DNA of 64,000 nt from Candidatus Palauibacter polyketidifaciens (lineage in GTDB: Bacteria > Gemmatimonadota > Gemmatimonadetes > Palauibacterales > Palauibacteraceae). The notes below the pieces were generated by a model. The model ran no database searches. It had not been told where the DNA came from and saw nothing but the letters and a program-made list of their open reading frames with translations. Both the position numbers and the translations under genes were made by a program. The stretch covers positions 41,265 to 105,264 of the forward strand of contig NZ_CANPVO010000018.1 in assembly GCF_947581785.1 (NCBI RefSeq), in the 5' to 3' direction. Shown here piece by piece: positions 1-8,336 of the stretch (within the stretch, counting starts at the first letter, position 1; each line of letters begins with the position of its first letter).

Positions 1-18
1 GCGATCGCCCGTTCCTCC

Positions 19-1074
19 ATGACGACTCGAAGAAAGCTGGAGGCTCTCGAGGAGAGCTGGACGAGTGTGAGGGTGCCGATCACCGCGCAGATCGGACTCC
101 GGCTCGCCCTCGAACTTGCAGAGCCCGACGTCGTCGGGATATGGCTGGATCGCCACTCGCGAGCCTCGGTGTTTCGTGACCTGACGTACGACGCTGAGCT
201 TGCCCGGGATCTGATGGCCGTACCCAAGCTGGCGTCACTCGCCGAAGTGTGGATCCTCGACCGGCTCGCCGATGGAGACCATCAACTGGAACCGGACCGG
301 CCGCTGGATCAAGCCCGTCGGAACTTTCGAGCCGCGCGGAGCCGACTCCGCGCACAGCTCAACATCGACCTCGCCAATCTCCGACTCGTGCGAGGGCAGC
401 TACGTGGGGCGCTCGAGGCGGCGGACAGGGCCGTTGAACAGACTTGGAGTTCCGAGGTCTTTCTCGAGGCGGCCGAGATCCATCGGGCTGCCGGCTCCGA
501 TCTCCGCGCCGCTGAATTGTTGTCGTTCGCTCAGGTGGACCCGATCACGCCCTCGAGTTCCCGTCCACGCACCGATCCGCCTGGGGGACTCCCCAGCCCT
601 TCGGAGGGGGAACTGGCGACAGCTCGGGCGACCATGTACAACCGTGTCACGGCCACATTGCTCGACGAACACGTCGACCTCAATGCGCACATCCGGTTCG
701 CGACGGGCACCGAGACGACGCTCCGCGATGCTGCGGGCGGGAGTCCCGTCGTAGTGGTGTACGCAGTACGACCCGACTTCGTAGCCGACGAAGCGTTAGC
801 ACTGCTGGACGCGAACCTGGAGCGGTTAGGTTCGGCCGGCGTGCAGGTTCTCCGCATAGCCCAGCAGACAGCCCCGGCCCCGTTGGAACGATCCGGCTTC
901 GACTCACGCTTCCATTACGACGTGCGATACGAAGCCTGGGACAATCTTCGGGCGTGGCGCGAGGTCCAATACTTCGTGTTGGATTCGGGCCGAATCCGCC
1001 ACCGCGGCGCGGATCTTGGAGAGGCCCTCCGCGTCTCTCTCGTGCTCTCGACACGAGCCGTCGCGTCCGATTGA
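19..1074 (+). CDS. Redoxin-like hypothetical protein lacking cysteines (possibly 5'-partial)
   Basis: Hypothetical protein of at least 351 residues. The frame is already open at base 1, so the true start may lie outside the window. Residues about 95 to 175 look helical and TPR-like. Residues about 230 to 345 resemble a thioredoxin/redoxin fold: a hydrophobic strand (SPVVVVYAVR), a long helix, a second strand (VQVLRIAQQ) and a third (YFVLDSGRI). The CxxC motif expected after the first strand is absent and the protein contains no cysteine at all, so disulfide chemistry is unlikely. The next two genes, a secreted Cys-rich peptide and a beta-propeller protein, follow closely on the same strand. 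The fold call is by strand and helix pattern only; the function is unknown. Confidence 0.6.
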   Translation: MTTRRKLEALEESWTSVRVPITAQIGLRLALELAEPDVVGIWLDRHSRASVFRDLTYDAELARDLMAVPKLASLAEVWILDRLADGDHQLEPDRPLDQARRNFRAARSRLRAQLNIDLANLRLVRGQLRGALEAADRAVEQTWSSEVFLEAAEIHRAAGSDLRAAELLSFAQVDPITPSSSRPRTDPPGGLPSPSEGELATARATMYNRVTATLLDEHVDLNAHIRFATGTETTLRDAAGGSPVVVVYAVRPDFVADEALALLDANLERLGSAGVQVLRIAQQTAPAPLERSGFDSRFHYDVRYEAWDNLRAWREVQYFVLDSGRIRHRGADLGEALRVSLVLSTRAVASD

Positions 1075-1104
1075 TGTAGTCACTCACCGAAAGGACCCAG
1101 AAAC

Positions 1105-1308
1105 ATGACTTGTAAGCGCTTGCTGACAGCCGCCGTGATCGCCCTCGTCACCGCGATCATCCCCGTCACAAACGAGACCAGCGCCGCATTTGGCGTGGAA
1201 TTGTCGACCGCTGCCTGCGCGGAAGCGGGTTGTGGATACGTGACCTGGGTGGACTGCATCTGTCCCGACATTCAGATGCCCAACCGTAGCCCGCAATGCG
1301 ACGAGTAG
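1105..1308 (+). CDS. Small secreted cysteine-rich protein
   Basis: 67-residue protein with a clear Sec signal peptide: Lys/Arg near the N terminus, a hydrophobic core (LLTAAVIALVTAIIPV) and a probable cleavage after TSA. The mature part is about 40 residues with five cysteines (TAAC, AGC, DCIC with two, and one at QCDE). A purine-rich AAAGGA lies about 11 bases before the ATG. The 3' end lies 11 bases before the preferred start of the next gene. Small Cys-containing secreted peptides beside propeller proteins are, as far as I recall, recurrent in Gemmatimonadota, but I know no assigned function. It could be a cell-surface peptide, a redox-active peptide or a modified-peptide precursor; none is shown by the sequence. 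Confidence 0.65.
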   Translation: MTCKRLLTAAVIALVTAIIPVTNETSAAFGVELSTAACAEAGCGYVTWVDCICPDIQMPNRSPQCDE

Positions 1309-1319
1309 TCTCTGGTGGT

Positions 1320-2387
1320 ATGAGCAGGGCGTTGGCCAAATGGACCGTCGGCGGGGTCATCGCGGTCGTGATCTGCGCGCTGGGGCTGGTCCGGTCAACG
1401 GGGGAGGAGGCGAGGCCAGCGGTCCCGGTACGTCCGACTCTCGTCCCCGAAGTCGTGTACTCTGACGACTCGCTGGGCTGGGTCGTCGACCTCGGGCTGG
1501 CAGGTGGGCGCCTCGTGGGCATCGACGCGTTGCTGGACCCCAGTGTGCATGTCTTCGATCTCGGGAGCCTGGAGCGTCTGGCTTCCTACGGGCGGCGCGG
1601 CGACGGACCGGGCGAATTCAAGGACCCCGAACAGATCGTGCCGGGAGGCACGGACTCGCCCGATGAGGTGTGGATTCTGGACGGCGTCCACCAACGACTG
1701 ACGCGGCTATCCCTCGACGAGATCGTAACGGGATCCCTTGTCGAGCCCGAAACGTTCCAGATGGACGGCCCGAACGCCGGGTCGCTGGTCCGTGCCCCCG
1801 ACAGCCACTGGTTCGCCGGTGGCTGGATCACCGGAGGCCGGGTGGCGCGGTACCGGCCTGATCGAAGCTACGATCGCACGATCCTCGGCTTTCCCGCGGG
1901 AGCCGCAGCGCCCGGAATGACACTCCTTCAAGCGTACGAAAGCCGTGTTGTAGCGGACCCCGCCGGGGGCAGGCTGGCGGCGGCTACGCTCCTTGGAGGA
2001 CTCCTCGAGATCTTCGACTACGATGGCGCGTCCATCGCGCAGGCCGCTGTCCCGGACGCCTTTCAGCCGACGTGGCGACAGGGACGATCGCGGGGCGGAA
2101 GGGCCGTCATGTCCCTGGGACCGGAGACGCGCTACGGATTCACGGATCTGGTCGCGACGGAGCGTCGCGTTTACGGCCTCTTCTCGGGACGTAGCGTGGC
2201 TGAGCCCGGAACACCTTGGGCCACGACGCAAGTTCAGCTCTACTCTTGGGACGGCGCCTACCTTGGAACACTGCAACTCGGCCGAGCTGCGGAGGCGATC
2301 ACGGTGGACGCTTCCGACACCTGGCTCTACGCGAGCGGACCCGATCCCGAGCCGTGGGTCGGACGGTTTCGGCTGCCGAAACCATAG
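1320..2387 (+). CDS. 6-bladed beta-propeller protein, membrane-anchored or exported
   Basis: 355-residue protein. The ATG at 1320 is preferred over an in-frame ATG at 1296 because a TGGTGG purine stretch sits just upstream of it and because 1296 lies inside the preceding gene. Residues 5 to 30 form a single hydrophobic segment (VIAVVICALGLV), a signal peptide or anchor. The rest is rich in short beta strands with the GDGPGEF box typical of the 6-bladed (NHL-like) propellers common in Bacteroidota and Gemmatimonadota. Such proteins usually act as surface binding scaffolds; the ligand is unknown. It is probably co-transcribed with the redoxin-like and Cys-rich peptide genes. Confidence 0.7.
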   Translation: MSRALAKWTVGGVIAVVICALGLVRSTGEEARPAVPVRPTLVPEVVYSDDSLGWVVDLGLAGGRLVGIDALLDPSVHVFDLGSLERLASYGRRGDGPGEFKDPEQIVPGGTDSPDEVWILDGVHQRLTRLSLDEIVTGSLVEPETFQMDGPNAGSLVRAPDSHWFAGGWITGGRVARYRPDRSYDRTILGFPAGAAAPGMTLLQAYESRVVADPAGGRLAAATLLGGLLEIFDYDGASIAQAAVPDAFQPTWRQGRSRGGRAVMSLGPETRYGFTDLVATERRVYGLFSGRSVAEPGTPWATTQVQLYSWDGAYLGTLQLGRAAEAITVDASDTWLYASGPDPEPWVGRFRLPKP

Positions 2388-2411
2388 CAACGCACGTTCA
2401 ACGCTAAACAA

Positions 2412-3542
2412 CTATAGCGGGACTACGCTCAAGACTCTCCCACTGGTCGTCACCGGAAAAGCCACTGGCGTGACGAACGTCCCCATTACGCCAGTCGCGA
2501 GTTCATAAAGGAGGATAGGTCGGTCGATCTTCCACTCCTGGATCACCCACCGGTCAGGGGCGATCATGCCGAATCGGAGCCAGCCGCGGAAGCGGGACTC
2601 CAGGATTCTGGTTCGGGCAAACCTTGGGCGCGGAAAGCGCGATTGGATGTCCGCCCTCAGAGCTGGCTCCAGGTGTCGCCGCAGGAAGGGGCCCAGCGAG
2701 ACGTACCGGAACTCGAGCTCCCGCGGTTCGACGGCCATGGTATCGATCCACAGGACACCCGACACTTCAACGACCTCACGTCCTGGCCGGGGCTCGAACG
2801 CCAGCCCAGCCGTGCCCTCATCCTCGGCCTCGGTCGTACTCAGGCAATGCGTCGCAAGGAAGCCCGGAGACACCAGGGCGTCTCCGTCCGGGACGTAGAA
2901 GGTGGTCAACGTATCGTTGATGGCCTCGGCGTATCCGTGCGTCGCGAGGTATCCGGGCGAAGCGTTATACAGAGATCTTGACTGAACGACGGCTGTGGTG
3001 TCGTACCCGTACAGGAACTGCCCGCGCCTCCACTCCTTGATCGGTCGTACGATTCGCATCCTCAGGTGACCGATGTCTTCGGTGTGCGAGACGGAAGCGA
3101 GGATGGGGACGACCGATTCGTAGAGGTCGAACGCACGCTGCCGCTCCTCGGGCGTCGTCGGACAGTCGGTCTGCTCCGTGACCATCAGCTCCGGGAGCGG
3201 TATCGGCTGCACCGGGATCTCGAGGCGCAGGGGGCCGGTCGCCTGGGCTGAGTCGATGCGGATCGGGCCGGAGGTCCACGAATCGTAGCCGATGCGCGAC
3301 ACCCGCACGCGGTACGTGCCCGGAGGCGGCGACGGCAGGCTGAACGCGCCGCTGACGTTCGACAGCGTCTCCCACACGACGACGCCGTCGAGACCATCGA
3401 GCGACACGACCGCCCCGTCCACCGGCGCGCCGTCGCCCTCGGACACGAGGACGCCCGCCAGCCGCGGGCCCGGCTCCTGCGCGGCGACCGGAACCGCCGC
3501 CATGCCAGCCGCGAAGAAGACTGCAAACGAGCCCACGTTCAT
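2412..3542 (-). CDS. Secreted carboxypeptidase-regulatory-like domain protein
   Basis: 376 residues from the ATG at 3542. A signal peptide (VGSFAVFFAAGMAAVPVAAQ) ends in an AQ/E junction. Residues about 25 to 110 match the carboxypeptidase regulatory-like (CarboxypepD_reg) beta-sandwich: LAGVLVSEGDGAPVDGA, a GAFSLPSPPPGTYRVRV stretch, then a strand-rich segment. The remaining 260 residues are unassigned and also strand-rich, with a GVLWIDTMAVEPRELEF-like section seen in related secreted proteins. The strongest Shine-Dalgarno (GGAGGA) sits before an in-frame CTG at 3563 rather than before the ATG, so translation may start at 3563. The gene is convergent with the propeller gene. Probably a periplasmic or surface protein; role unknown. 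Confidence 0.7.
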   Translation of the reverse strand: MNVGSFAVFFAAGMAAVPVAAQEPGPRLAGVLVSEGDGAPVDGAVVSLDGLDGVVVWETLSNVSGAFSLPSPPPGTYRVRVSRIGYDSWTSGPIRIDSAQATGPLRLEIPVQPIPLPELMVTEQTDCPTTPEERQRAFDLYESVVPILASVSHTEDIGHLRMRIVRPIKEWRRGQFLYGYDTTAVVQSRSLYNASPGYLATHGYAEAINDTLTTFYVPDGDALVSPGFLATHCLSTTEAEDEGTAGLAFEPRPGREVVEVSGVLWIDTMAVEPRELEFRYVSLGPFLRRHLEPALRADIQSRFPRPRFARTRILESRFRGWLRFGMIAPDRWVIQEWKIDRPILLYELATGVMGTFVTPVAFPVTTSGRVLSVVPL

Positions 3543-3824
3543 CAACTTAAGGTCGTGTGTCAGGGATTCCTCCAAGGGAAACCGTGAGCCGGAAGCGGCG
3601 GCCCAATGTCCACCCACACGCCTCATATGCCTGGAATTAGGCGGACGTTACATGCCCGTTCCGGGACGACCGTGCGTACGGCAGGAAGGGGTGGAGCAGT
3701 CCGCGGGGACTCGTGGGCGGAAATGTTGCCGAAACGCGGGCTTGGACCGACCTTGTGGCCCGTCGCTCACCTATGGGGGTGACCCGATGTCCGTCGTCGA
3801 ATCGCACAAGGATGGCTTGCGAAG

Positions 3825-3995
3825 ATGAGTACGATTCTCGGAATCCTGCTGCTCAGCACGGTCGTCGTTGCACTGCTGCTCGGACAACTCGCGAAGCTGT
3901 CACTCCGGGAGCGCGTCCTTCAGACCGGCGCCATGCTCGCCGCCGCGTTCGTCTTCTACGGCCTCGTCGTCCTGGTCGAGTCCGCCACGCACTAG
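3825..3995 (+). CDS. Small two-helix membrane protein (56 residues)
   Basis: Short gene starting ATG at 3825 and ending TAG at 3993-3995. It encodes 56 residues with two hydrophobic helices (LGILLLSTVVVALLLG and a second around AMLAAAFVFYGLVVLV) separated by a basic linker (KLSLRERV). The clean two-helix pattern and balanced charge argue for a real gene, although the ribosome binding site is weak. Its last codons are part of a 24-base direct duplication that continues past the stop. It is convergent with the DUF2231-like gene. Function unknown. Confidence 0.5.
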   Translation: MSTILGILLLSTVVVALLLGQLAKLSLRERVLQTGAMLAAAFVFYGLVVLVESATH

Positions 3996-4014
3996 CTCGT
4001 CGAGTCCGCCACGC
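3975..4014. repeat. Short direct repeat, 24-base period
   Basis: The 16-mer GTCGAGTCCGCCACGC occurs at 3975-3990 and again at 3999-4014. The first copy encodes the C terminus of the 56-residue membrane protein (VESAT); the second lies just after its stop codon. It looks like a slippage duplication that extended the 3' end past the original stop region. Confidence 0.6.
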
Positions 4015-4046
4015 GCCAGATGTTCGGGCGCGACACGCGCGGACGG

Positions 4047-4511
4047 CTAACCGCCGTGAACCGTCGTGGCGGATACGGCCGCGGCGGCGGTTTCGTTCGG
4101 GCCGTGGACGATCTTGGAGCCCTGCCAGGCGGCGATTCCGATCATGAAGGTCGCGAACAGGCCCAGCAGGAGTACGAAACGCCGCAGCCGGCGGTCGTCG
4201 CGCTCGTGCAGCGCGAAGGCGGCGAGCGCGCCGGCGGTGAAGGCGGGGACGGCCGCCCACGTGGCCCAGAAGCGGTGGGTCTGGACGATGCCGGGCCGCA
4301 CAAAGGTGCGGTCCGCGACGACGTCGGCGGCGGCGAGGCCGGTCAGATAGGCCGGGGCCACGAAGGCGCCGGCGATGACGAGGGCCACCAGCCCCCACAA
4401 CTCGAGCGGCTCGCGGTCGCGCGCCCACCCGTACAGACCGACGGCGCTCCCGGTCGCGGCGAGGACGATGGGGAAGGCGTGCATGATGTTGTGCAGGTAT
4501 TCCCAACTCAC
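4047..4511 (-). CDS. DUF2231-like integral membrane protein
   Basis: 154 residues, GTG start at 4511. Four hydrophobic helices are visible: around residues 10-27 (HAFPIVLAATGSAVGLYG), 38-60, 82-100 and 110-128. The N-terminal His-x-Phe-Pro in a helix and the following Gly-rich helix with TG resemble the DUF2231 family of predicted membrane proteins, some of which bind haem; I see one possible His pair (HNIMH) and a later HRFW. The last 20 residues are a polar Ala/Thr/Val tail. It stands alone, convergent with a small membrane protein and divergent from tRNA-Glu. The family call is moderate; the substrate is unknown. Confidence 0.55.
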   Translation of the reverse strand: MSWEYLHNIMHAFPIVLAATGSAVGLYGWARDREPLELWGLVALVIAGAFVAPAYLTGLAAADVVADRTFVRPGIVQTHRFWATWAAVPAFTAGALAAFALHERDDRRLRRFVLLLGLFATFMIGIAAWQGSKIVHGPNETAAAAVSATTVHGG

Positions 4512-4574
4512 CGCACCCCACCCCCGCTCCGTACTCCACCACCGCTCCGCGCGCTGCCCCGACTCTTCATCATC

Positions 4575-4602
4575 TTGACACGCCTTCCAGCCCGACTAGA
4601 AT
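4575..4602 (+). promoter_or_regulatory. Sigma-70-type promoter for tRNA-Glu
   Basis: A perfect -35 box TTGACA (4575-4580) and a near-perfect -10 box TAGAAT (4597-4602) are separated by 16 bases. Transcription would begin about 10 bases before the mature tRNA 5' end at 4619. This is the best consensus housekeeping promoter seen in the window. Confidence 0.8.
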
Positions 4603-4618
4603 ATCGCTTCCCAACTCG

Positions 4619-4691
4619 GCCCCCTTCGTCTAGTGGCCCAGGATACCTGGTTCTCAGCCAGGAGACAGGGGTTCGATTCCCCTAGGGGGTA
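4619..4691 (+). tRNA. tRNA-Glu (anticodon CTC)
   Basis: Complete cloverleaf. The acceptor stem GCCCCCT pairs with AGGGGGT, with one G-U at the end; the D arm contains TAGTGG; the anticodon stem CCTGG/CCAGG frames a TTCTCAG loop (anticodon CTC); the T arm AGGGG-TTCGATT-CCCCT is perfect; the discriminator is A at 4691. CCA is not encoded. It closely resembles bacterial tRNA-Glu. Confidence 0.95.
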
Positions 4692-4693
4692 TG

Positions 4694-4730
4694 CGCCGCG
4701 GCGGGTCCCGACCGGATCCGCGCGGCGTTT
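4694..4730 (+). terminator. Possible rho-independent terminator after tRNA-Glu
   Basis: The inverted repeat CGCCGCG (4694-4700) / CGCGGCG (4721-4727), with a 20-base loop, is followed by TTTGT. It begins 3 bases after the tRNA. The T run is short, so the call is tentative. Confidence 0.4.
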
Positions 4731-4751
4731 GTCATGCCACGACGGTTCACG

Positions 4752-5582
4752 TCACGGCGTGTCCGGCGCGTTCAGGCTCCAGTCGTATTCGTGGTCGAGC
4801 GACCCGTCGAAATCCCGAAGCTGCTCGGCCAGGTCGCCCTCGGCGTACTTCCGCAGGTGTTCGAGCACGCCCGCCTCGGAATCCCCGAAGTCCTCCTGGT
4901 ACCAGAAGTAGATGCTGGAGACGACGCCGGACGCCTGGCCGCGGAGCGTCACGCCCCGCGGGTGATTCACGTAGTCCCGCGCCGCCTGGTCCAGGAGGCG
5001 CTCCAGGTTCTCCGCGGTGTAAGGCTCCGGGGCGAGGTTCGGACAGCCGATGCTGGCGCAGTTCACGCCGTAGTGGATCCGGGCGTCCCGCCAGATGGGA
5101 CGCAGGATGTCGTGCTCGATGTTGTCCAGCGTCAGCGGGTGTCCGGCCACGTTCGCGTGGATGTCGCGCCACGGGCCCGTGCCGGGAATCAGGCCTTCGT
5201 GGATGTCCTTGATCGACTCGACGGGATACTCTTCCACGACGACCCGCAGGGTGACGGCGTTGTAGAGGTTGATCCAGTACGCCATCTGCACGTCCTTCGC
5301 GTACTCTCGCGGATCCAGTTCCTGCAGGTAGTCGATGTAGCCGGCCAGGCGCGCCCGGTCGGCGGCATTCGCCCGCAGCTTCGCGTAGTCGACGAGGGTG
5401 ACGCCGGACGGGTCGTCGGTGATCAGGTAGGCGTCGAGCAGCGCCTGCCATTCGCTGTGGTCGAGCGTGGCGGTATTGGCTGGGTCGTGCGCGTCCCACT
5501 CGACGTCGGTGGACGGCCCGGCGCACGAAATCCCGCCGAGCGCCAGGAGGCCGAGCAGCCCCCACGGGGCGAAGCGTGTCAT
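4752..5582 (-). CDS. DUF547 domain lipoprotein
   Basis: 276 residues. The N-terminal hydrophobic stretch ends in a lipobox-like GISC with Cys at about residue 20, so it is probably lipid-anchored after export. The body matches DUF547: DYAKLRAN near residue 65, the AYWINLYNAVTLR box around residue 100, and HYGVNCASIGCPNL around residue 170 with the conserved Cys pair and its flanking His; these are the residues proposed for a papain-like fold in this family. Activity is unproven. It is the last gene of the minus-strand run CPBP protease, porin, glycosyltransferase, DUF547, with 25 bases to the gene before it. Confidence 0.85.
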   Translation of the reverse strand: MTRFAPWGLLGLLALGGISCAGPSTDVEWDAHDPANTATLDHSEWQALLDAYLITDDPSGVTLVDYAKLRANAADRARLAGYIDYLQELDPREYAKDVQMAYWINLYNAVTLRVVVEEYPVESIKDIHEGLIPGTGPWRDIHANVAGHPLTLDNIEHDILRPIWRDARIHYGVNCASIGCPNLAPEPYTAENLERLLDQAARDYVNHPRGVTLRGQASGVVSSIYFWYQEDFGDSEAGVLEHLRKYAEGDLAEQLRDFDGSLDHEYDWSLNAPDTP

Positions 5583-5607
5583 CGACGAGGAATCCCTTTC
5601 CGTCCGT

Positions 5608-6363
5608 TCATTTTCCTGCCTCCTGCGGCCGGGTGGAGCGGGCGGCGCGCCACTGCCGCCAGCGGAGCCGCGCGATCATCGAGAGGATGCCGGCGCTGGC
5701 GCCGACGACTCCCCGAACCGTGCCTCCCACCTTCGACCGGCCGAAACGGCGCCGCAAGGTGTCCACGGGCACTTCGACGACCCGCAGACCGTGCTGGATG
5801 GCCTTGACCTGCATCTCCACGGTCCAGCCGTACGTGCGGTCGCGCATGTCGATGCGGCGCAACGCCTCGGCGCGGATGGCGCGGTAGGGCCCGAGGTCGG
5901 TCACCGCCGCCCCCCACAGCAGACGTATGAGCAGCGCGGCCACCCGGTTGCCCGCGATCTGCGGCGCCGACAGGGCGCGCGGCTCCCTCCGGCCCAGCGC
6001 GCGCGACCCGATGGCCAGGTCGGCCCCGCCGGCGACGGCTTCGAGCAACCGGAGTCCCTGCGCCGCCTCGAACGACCGGTCGCCGTCGGTGAACAGCACG
6101 ATGTCGACGGGGCGCAGGTGCGCGAGGGCGGTCAGGCAGGCCAGTCCGTAGCCCGGCGTGTCCTGCCGGACGATCCGCGCCCCGGCCTCGCGCGCGCGGG
6201 TCGCGGTCGCGTCCGTCGACCCGTTGTCGCAGACGACGAGATCGTCGACCACGGGCCGGCCCCGATCATCGCGCAGCGCCAGCAGGTCGGCGACGACACC
6301 TCCGATATTCTGCTCCTCGTCCCTCGCCGGCACGACCGCGCCCACCGTCATTCCCGCGTACAC
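5608..6363 (-). CDS. Family 2 glycosyltransferase, polyprenol-phosphate type
   Basis: 251 residues, GTG start at 6363 with an alternative ATG at 6351. The GT-A fold features are in order: VVPARDEEQNIGGVV nucleotide-binding start, DNGSTDAT, the LFTDGDRSF metal-binding DGD, and DLGPYRAIRAEALRR followed by the PVDTLRRRFGRSKVGGT motif typical of dolichyl-phosphate-mannose-synthase-like enzymes. No C-terminal membrane helices are present, so it is a soluble or peripheral transferase moving a sugar from a nucleotide donor to a lipid phosphate. It lies between the porin (18 bases upstream) and the DUF547 gene. The donor sugar cannot be told. Confidence 0.85.
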   Translation of the reverse strand: MYAGMTVGAVVPARDEEQNIGGVVADLLALRDDRGRPVVDDLVVCDNGSTDATATRAREAGARIVRQDTPGYGLACLTALAHLRPVDIVLFTDGDRSFEAAQGLRLLEAVAGGADLAIGSRALGRREPRALSAPQIAGNRVAALLIRLLWGAAVTDLGPYRAIRAEALRRIDMRDRTYGWTVEMQVKAIQHGLRVVEVPVDTLRRRFGRSKVGGTVRGVVGASAGILSMIARLRWRQWRAARSTRPQEAGK

Positions 6364-6381
6364 GCCGCTCCGGCCCTCCGC

Positions 6382-7446
6382 TCAGAAGTCGACCTGGGCG
6401 AGGAACTGAAACTGGCCATCGGACAGCGTCGGCGCGTGGGGCGAGTCGTCGAGGGCGCTGGCGTACTGCAGCCCGAACCTCGCGTAGCCGTCGGGATACA
6501 GATTCAGTCCGAACACCATGAACTTCCGGTCGGCGCCCAGAGCCGGCCGGAATCCATCATACCGCACGACGGCCTCGAGCAACCCCCAGGGCCGATAGCC
6601 GAACTGCACCCAGCCGCCGTAGGCCTCCGTCTCGGCCGGCCCGCTCCCGGTGAGCGGCGCATCGAGATCGAAATCCGCCCGCAGGTACTCGCCCGTCAGC
6701 GTAAGGCTGTGGTAGGAGACCTGAACGTCCGCACCCCAGTACAGGCGGCTGCCCGCAAAATCGGACGTGATCCCGGGTGCCGCCGATCGATCCCCGGTGA
6801 TGATGCCCTTTCCGAGCGGCGCGGATGTGTCCTCCGAATAACTGAGGGAAGCTCCCGCCTGTACGACGAGTTCGTCGTAGAAGGCGATCGTGCCGATCGA
6901 GTTGTACTGCAGGCGGCCGGCAAACATGTAGTTGTCACCGTCGTTCGTGACGGACCGGCCGTTGCCATTGTAGAGGCCGGCCCCGTAGGTGAACCGCCCA
7001 TCGAGCGCCTGCCCGCCCGCCTGCACGCCGATCTGCCGGTCCGGCCTGAGGGCGGTCGCGGCCTGCGAGCGTTCGACGAACGTGATGTCGCTTCGCGACA
7101 CCGTGGCTTCGTAGCCAAAGTAGGGCTTGAACATGCCGAGGCTGAGTTCGAATTCCGGAATCACCGGCATCGTGACCACCGCGTCGTGGATCCGGTACGT
7201 GTCACGCCCGGCGTCGTAGCGGACGACGAACTTGTAGTCGAAGACGAGTCCGACGGCGCCCTCCACCTTGAGGCGGGATTCGAAGAGCCGGAATCCCTGC
7301 CCGCCCAGGGTGGAATCGGCATGCGCCCGGGCTCCGGCCCGCAGCAGCCCCCCGACCTCGATCGGGGAGGCCTCCTGCGCCGCCATTCCCGACGGAATGG
7401 CCAGGCCAAGCGCGACGACCGTGCGCGCGCAAATTCTCGCGATCAT
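6382..7446 (-). CDS. OprO/OprP-like outer-membrane porin
   Basis: 354 residues with a signal peptide (TVVALGLAIPSGMAAQ) and alternating beta-strand pattern to the very end, which finishes with the outer-membrane sorting residue Phe (FLAQVDF). Strands such as DYKFVVRYDAG, LSLGMFKPYFGYEA and the periplasmic turn pattern match the phosphate-selective porin O and P family. A strong AGGAG lies 7 bases before the ATG. The nearby phoBR-pst block makes phosphate or phosphorylated solutes plausible substrates, but no PHO box was seen in front of it. Family call good, substrate inferred. Confidence 0.75.
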   Translation of the reverse strand: MIARICARTVVALGLAIPSGMAAQEASPIEVGGLLRAGARAHADSTLGGQGFRLFESRLKVEGAVGLVFDYKFVVRYDAGRDTYRIHDAVVTMPVIPEFELSLGMFKPYFGYEATVSRSDITFVERSQAATALRPDRQIGVQAGGQALDGRFTYGAGLYNGNGRSVTNDGDNYMFAGRLQYNSIGTIAFYDELVVQAGASLSYSEDTSAPLGKGIITGDRSAAPGITSDFAGSRLYWGADVQVSYHSLTLTGEYLRADFDLDAPLTGSGPAETEAYGGWVQFGYRPWGLLEAVVRYDGFRPALGADRKFMVFGLNLYPDGYARFGLQYASALDDSPHAPTLSDGQFQFLAQVDF

Positions 7447-7459
7447 GTATCACTCCTCA

Positions 7460-8179
7460 TCATGTCTCGGGTTCATCGGGTTCGTCGACATCGAAGTTCG
7501 CGTGGAGGTGGCGCCAACCTCCCAGGCCGATCGCCGCGTTGATCCAGAAGTGCCCGACGATGGACGGGAACAGACTGTCCGTCCAGATGACGGTCGCCGC
7601 GAGCACGACGCCGAGCGCCGTCGCCCGGACCACGCCGACCAGCTTCTGGTATCCGTGAGCGAGTCCGAAGGACACGGAGACCAGGGCCACGCCGAGCCAC
7701 GGGTTGCCGGTCCATGCCGAGACGGCCCACAGGCCGAATCCACGATAGGCATACTCCTCGCAGACCGCAGCGATCCCGGAGAGCGCGAGAAACCAGCGTT
7801 TTTCCGAGGCGTTTCGCGGCATCAGCAGCAGCACGGCCGCGGTCTCCCGGAGCCCGGCGAGCCGCCCGGCCGCGGTGATCAGCCAGGCGGCCAGGAGCCC
7901 GACGGCGGCCACGCCCAGGCCCCCGAGCAGCGCGGGCGCCGGCGCGTCGACCCTCCAGCCCAGCGCGGCCGCGGGGACGCTCTGCCACGCCGCGACGCCG
8001 AGCGTCACCAGGCCGAGCACGACGAGCGATGCCCCTACCGACACGTACAGCAGACGGCGGTGTTTCGCCGCTGCGGCGAGATCGGCCCCGCGACGGGCAT
8101 CGAGGGCGGCGAGGAGGGGCATGCCGATCAGGAGCAGCAGGGCGTACGCCGCCGCGATCGGGGTCGGAGTCTCCGGCAT
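7460..8179 (-). CDS. CPBP-family intramembrane metalloprotease
   Basis: 239 residues from the ATG at 8179; an upstream in-frame start at 8278 would add an unlikely Pro/Arg-rich extension. About seven hydrophobic helices. The three signature motifs of CPBP (Abi, Rce1-like) proteases are present in order: CEEYAYRG (EExxxR), FGLAHG (FxxxH) and HFWINAA (HxxxN). Such enzymes cleave inside or near the membrane. It heads the minus-strand run ending in the DUF547 gene and ends 13 bases before the porin start. Substrate unknown. Confidence 0.85.
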   Translation of the reverse strand: MPETPTPIAAAYALLLLIGMPLLAALDARRGADLAAAAKHRRLLYVSVGASLVVLGLVTLGVAAWQSVPAAALGWRVDAPAPALLGGLGVAAVGLLAAWLITAAGRLAGLRETAAVLLLMPRNASEKRWFLALSGIAAVCEEYAYRGFGLWAVSAWTGNPWLGVALVSVSFGLAHGYQKLVGVVRATALGVVLAATVIWTDSLFPSIVGHFWINAAIGLGGWRHLHANFDVDEPDEPET

Positions 8180-8336
8180 CGCGGAGGGATAACGCGGCGC
8201 GGGCGCCGCGTGCAACACGCGCACCGGACGACGGTGGCCGGGCCCGTTGACAGCGGCGCGCGGTTCGGGGACGTTCACCCGACCGCCGGCCTCCGGACCG
8301 ACGGCATTTCACTCGAACGACGACTGCGGAACGCGC

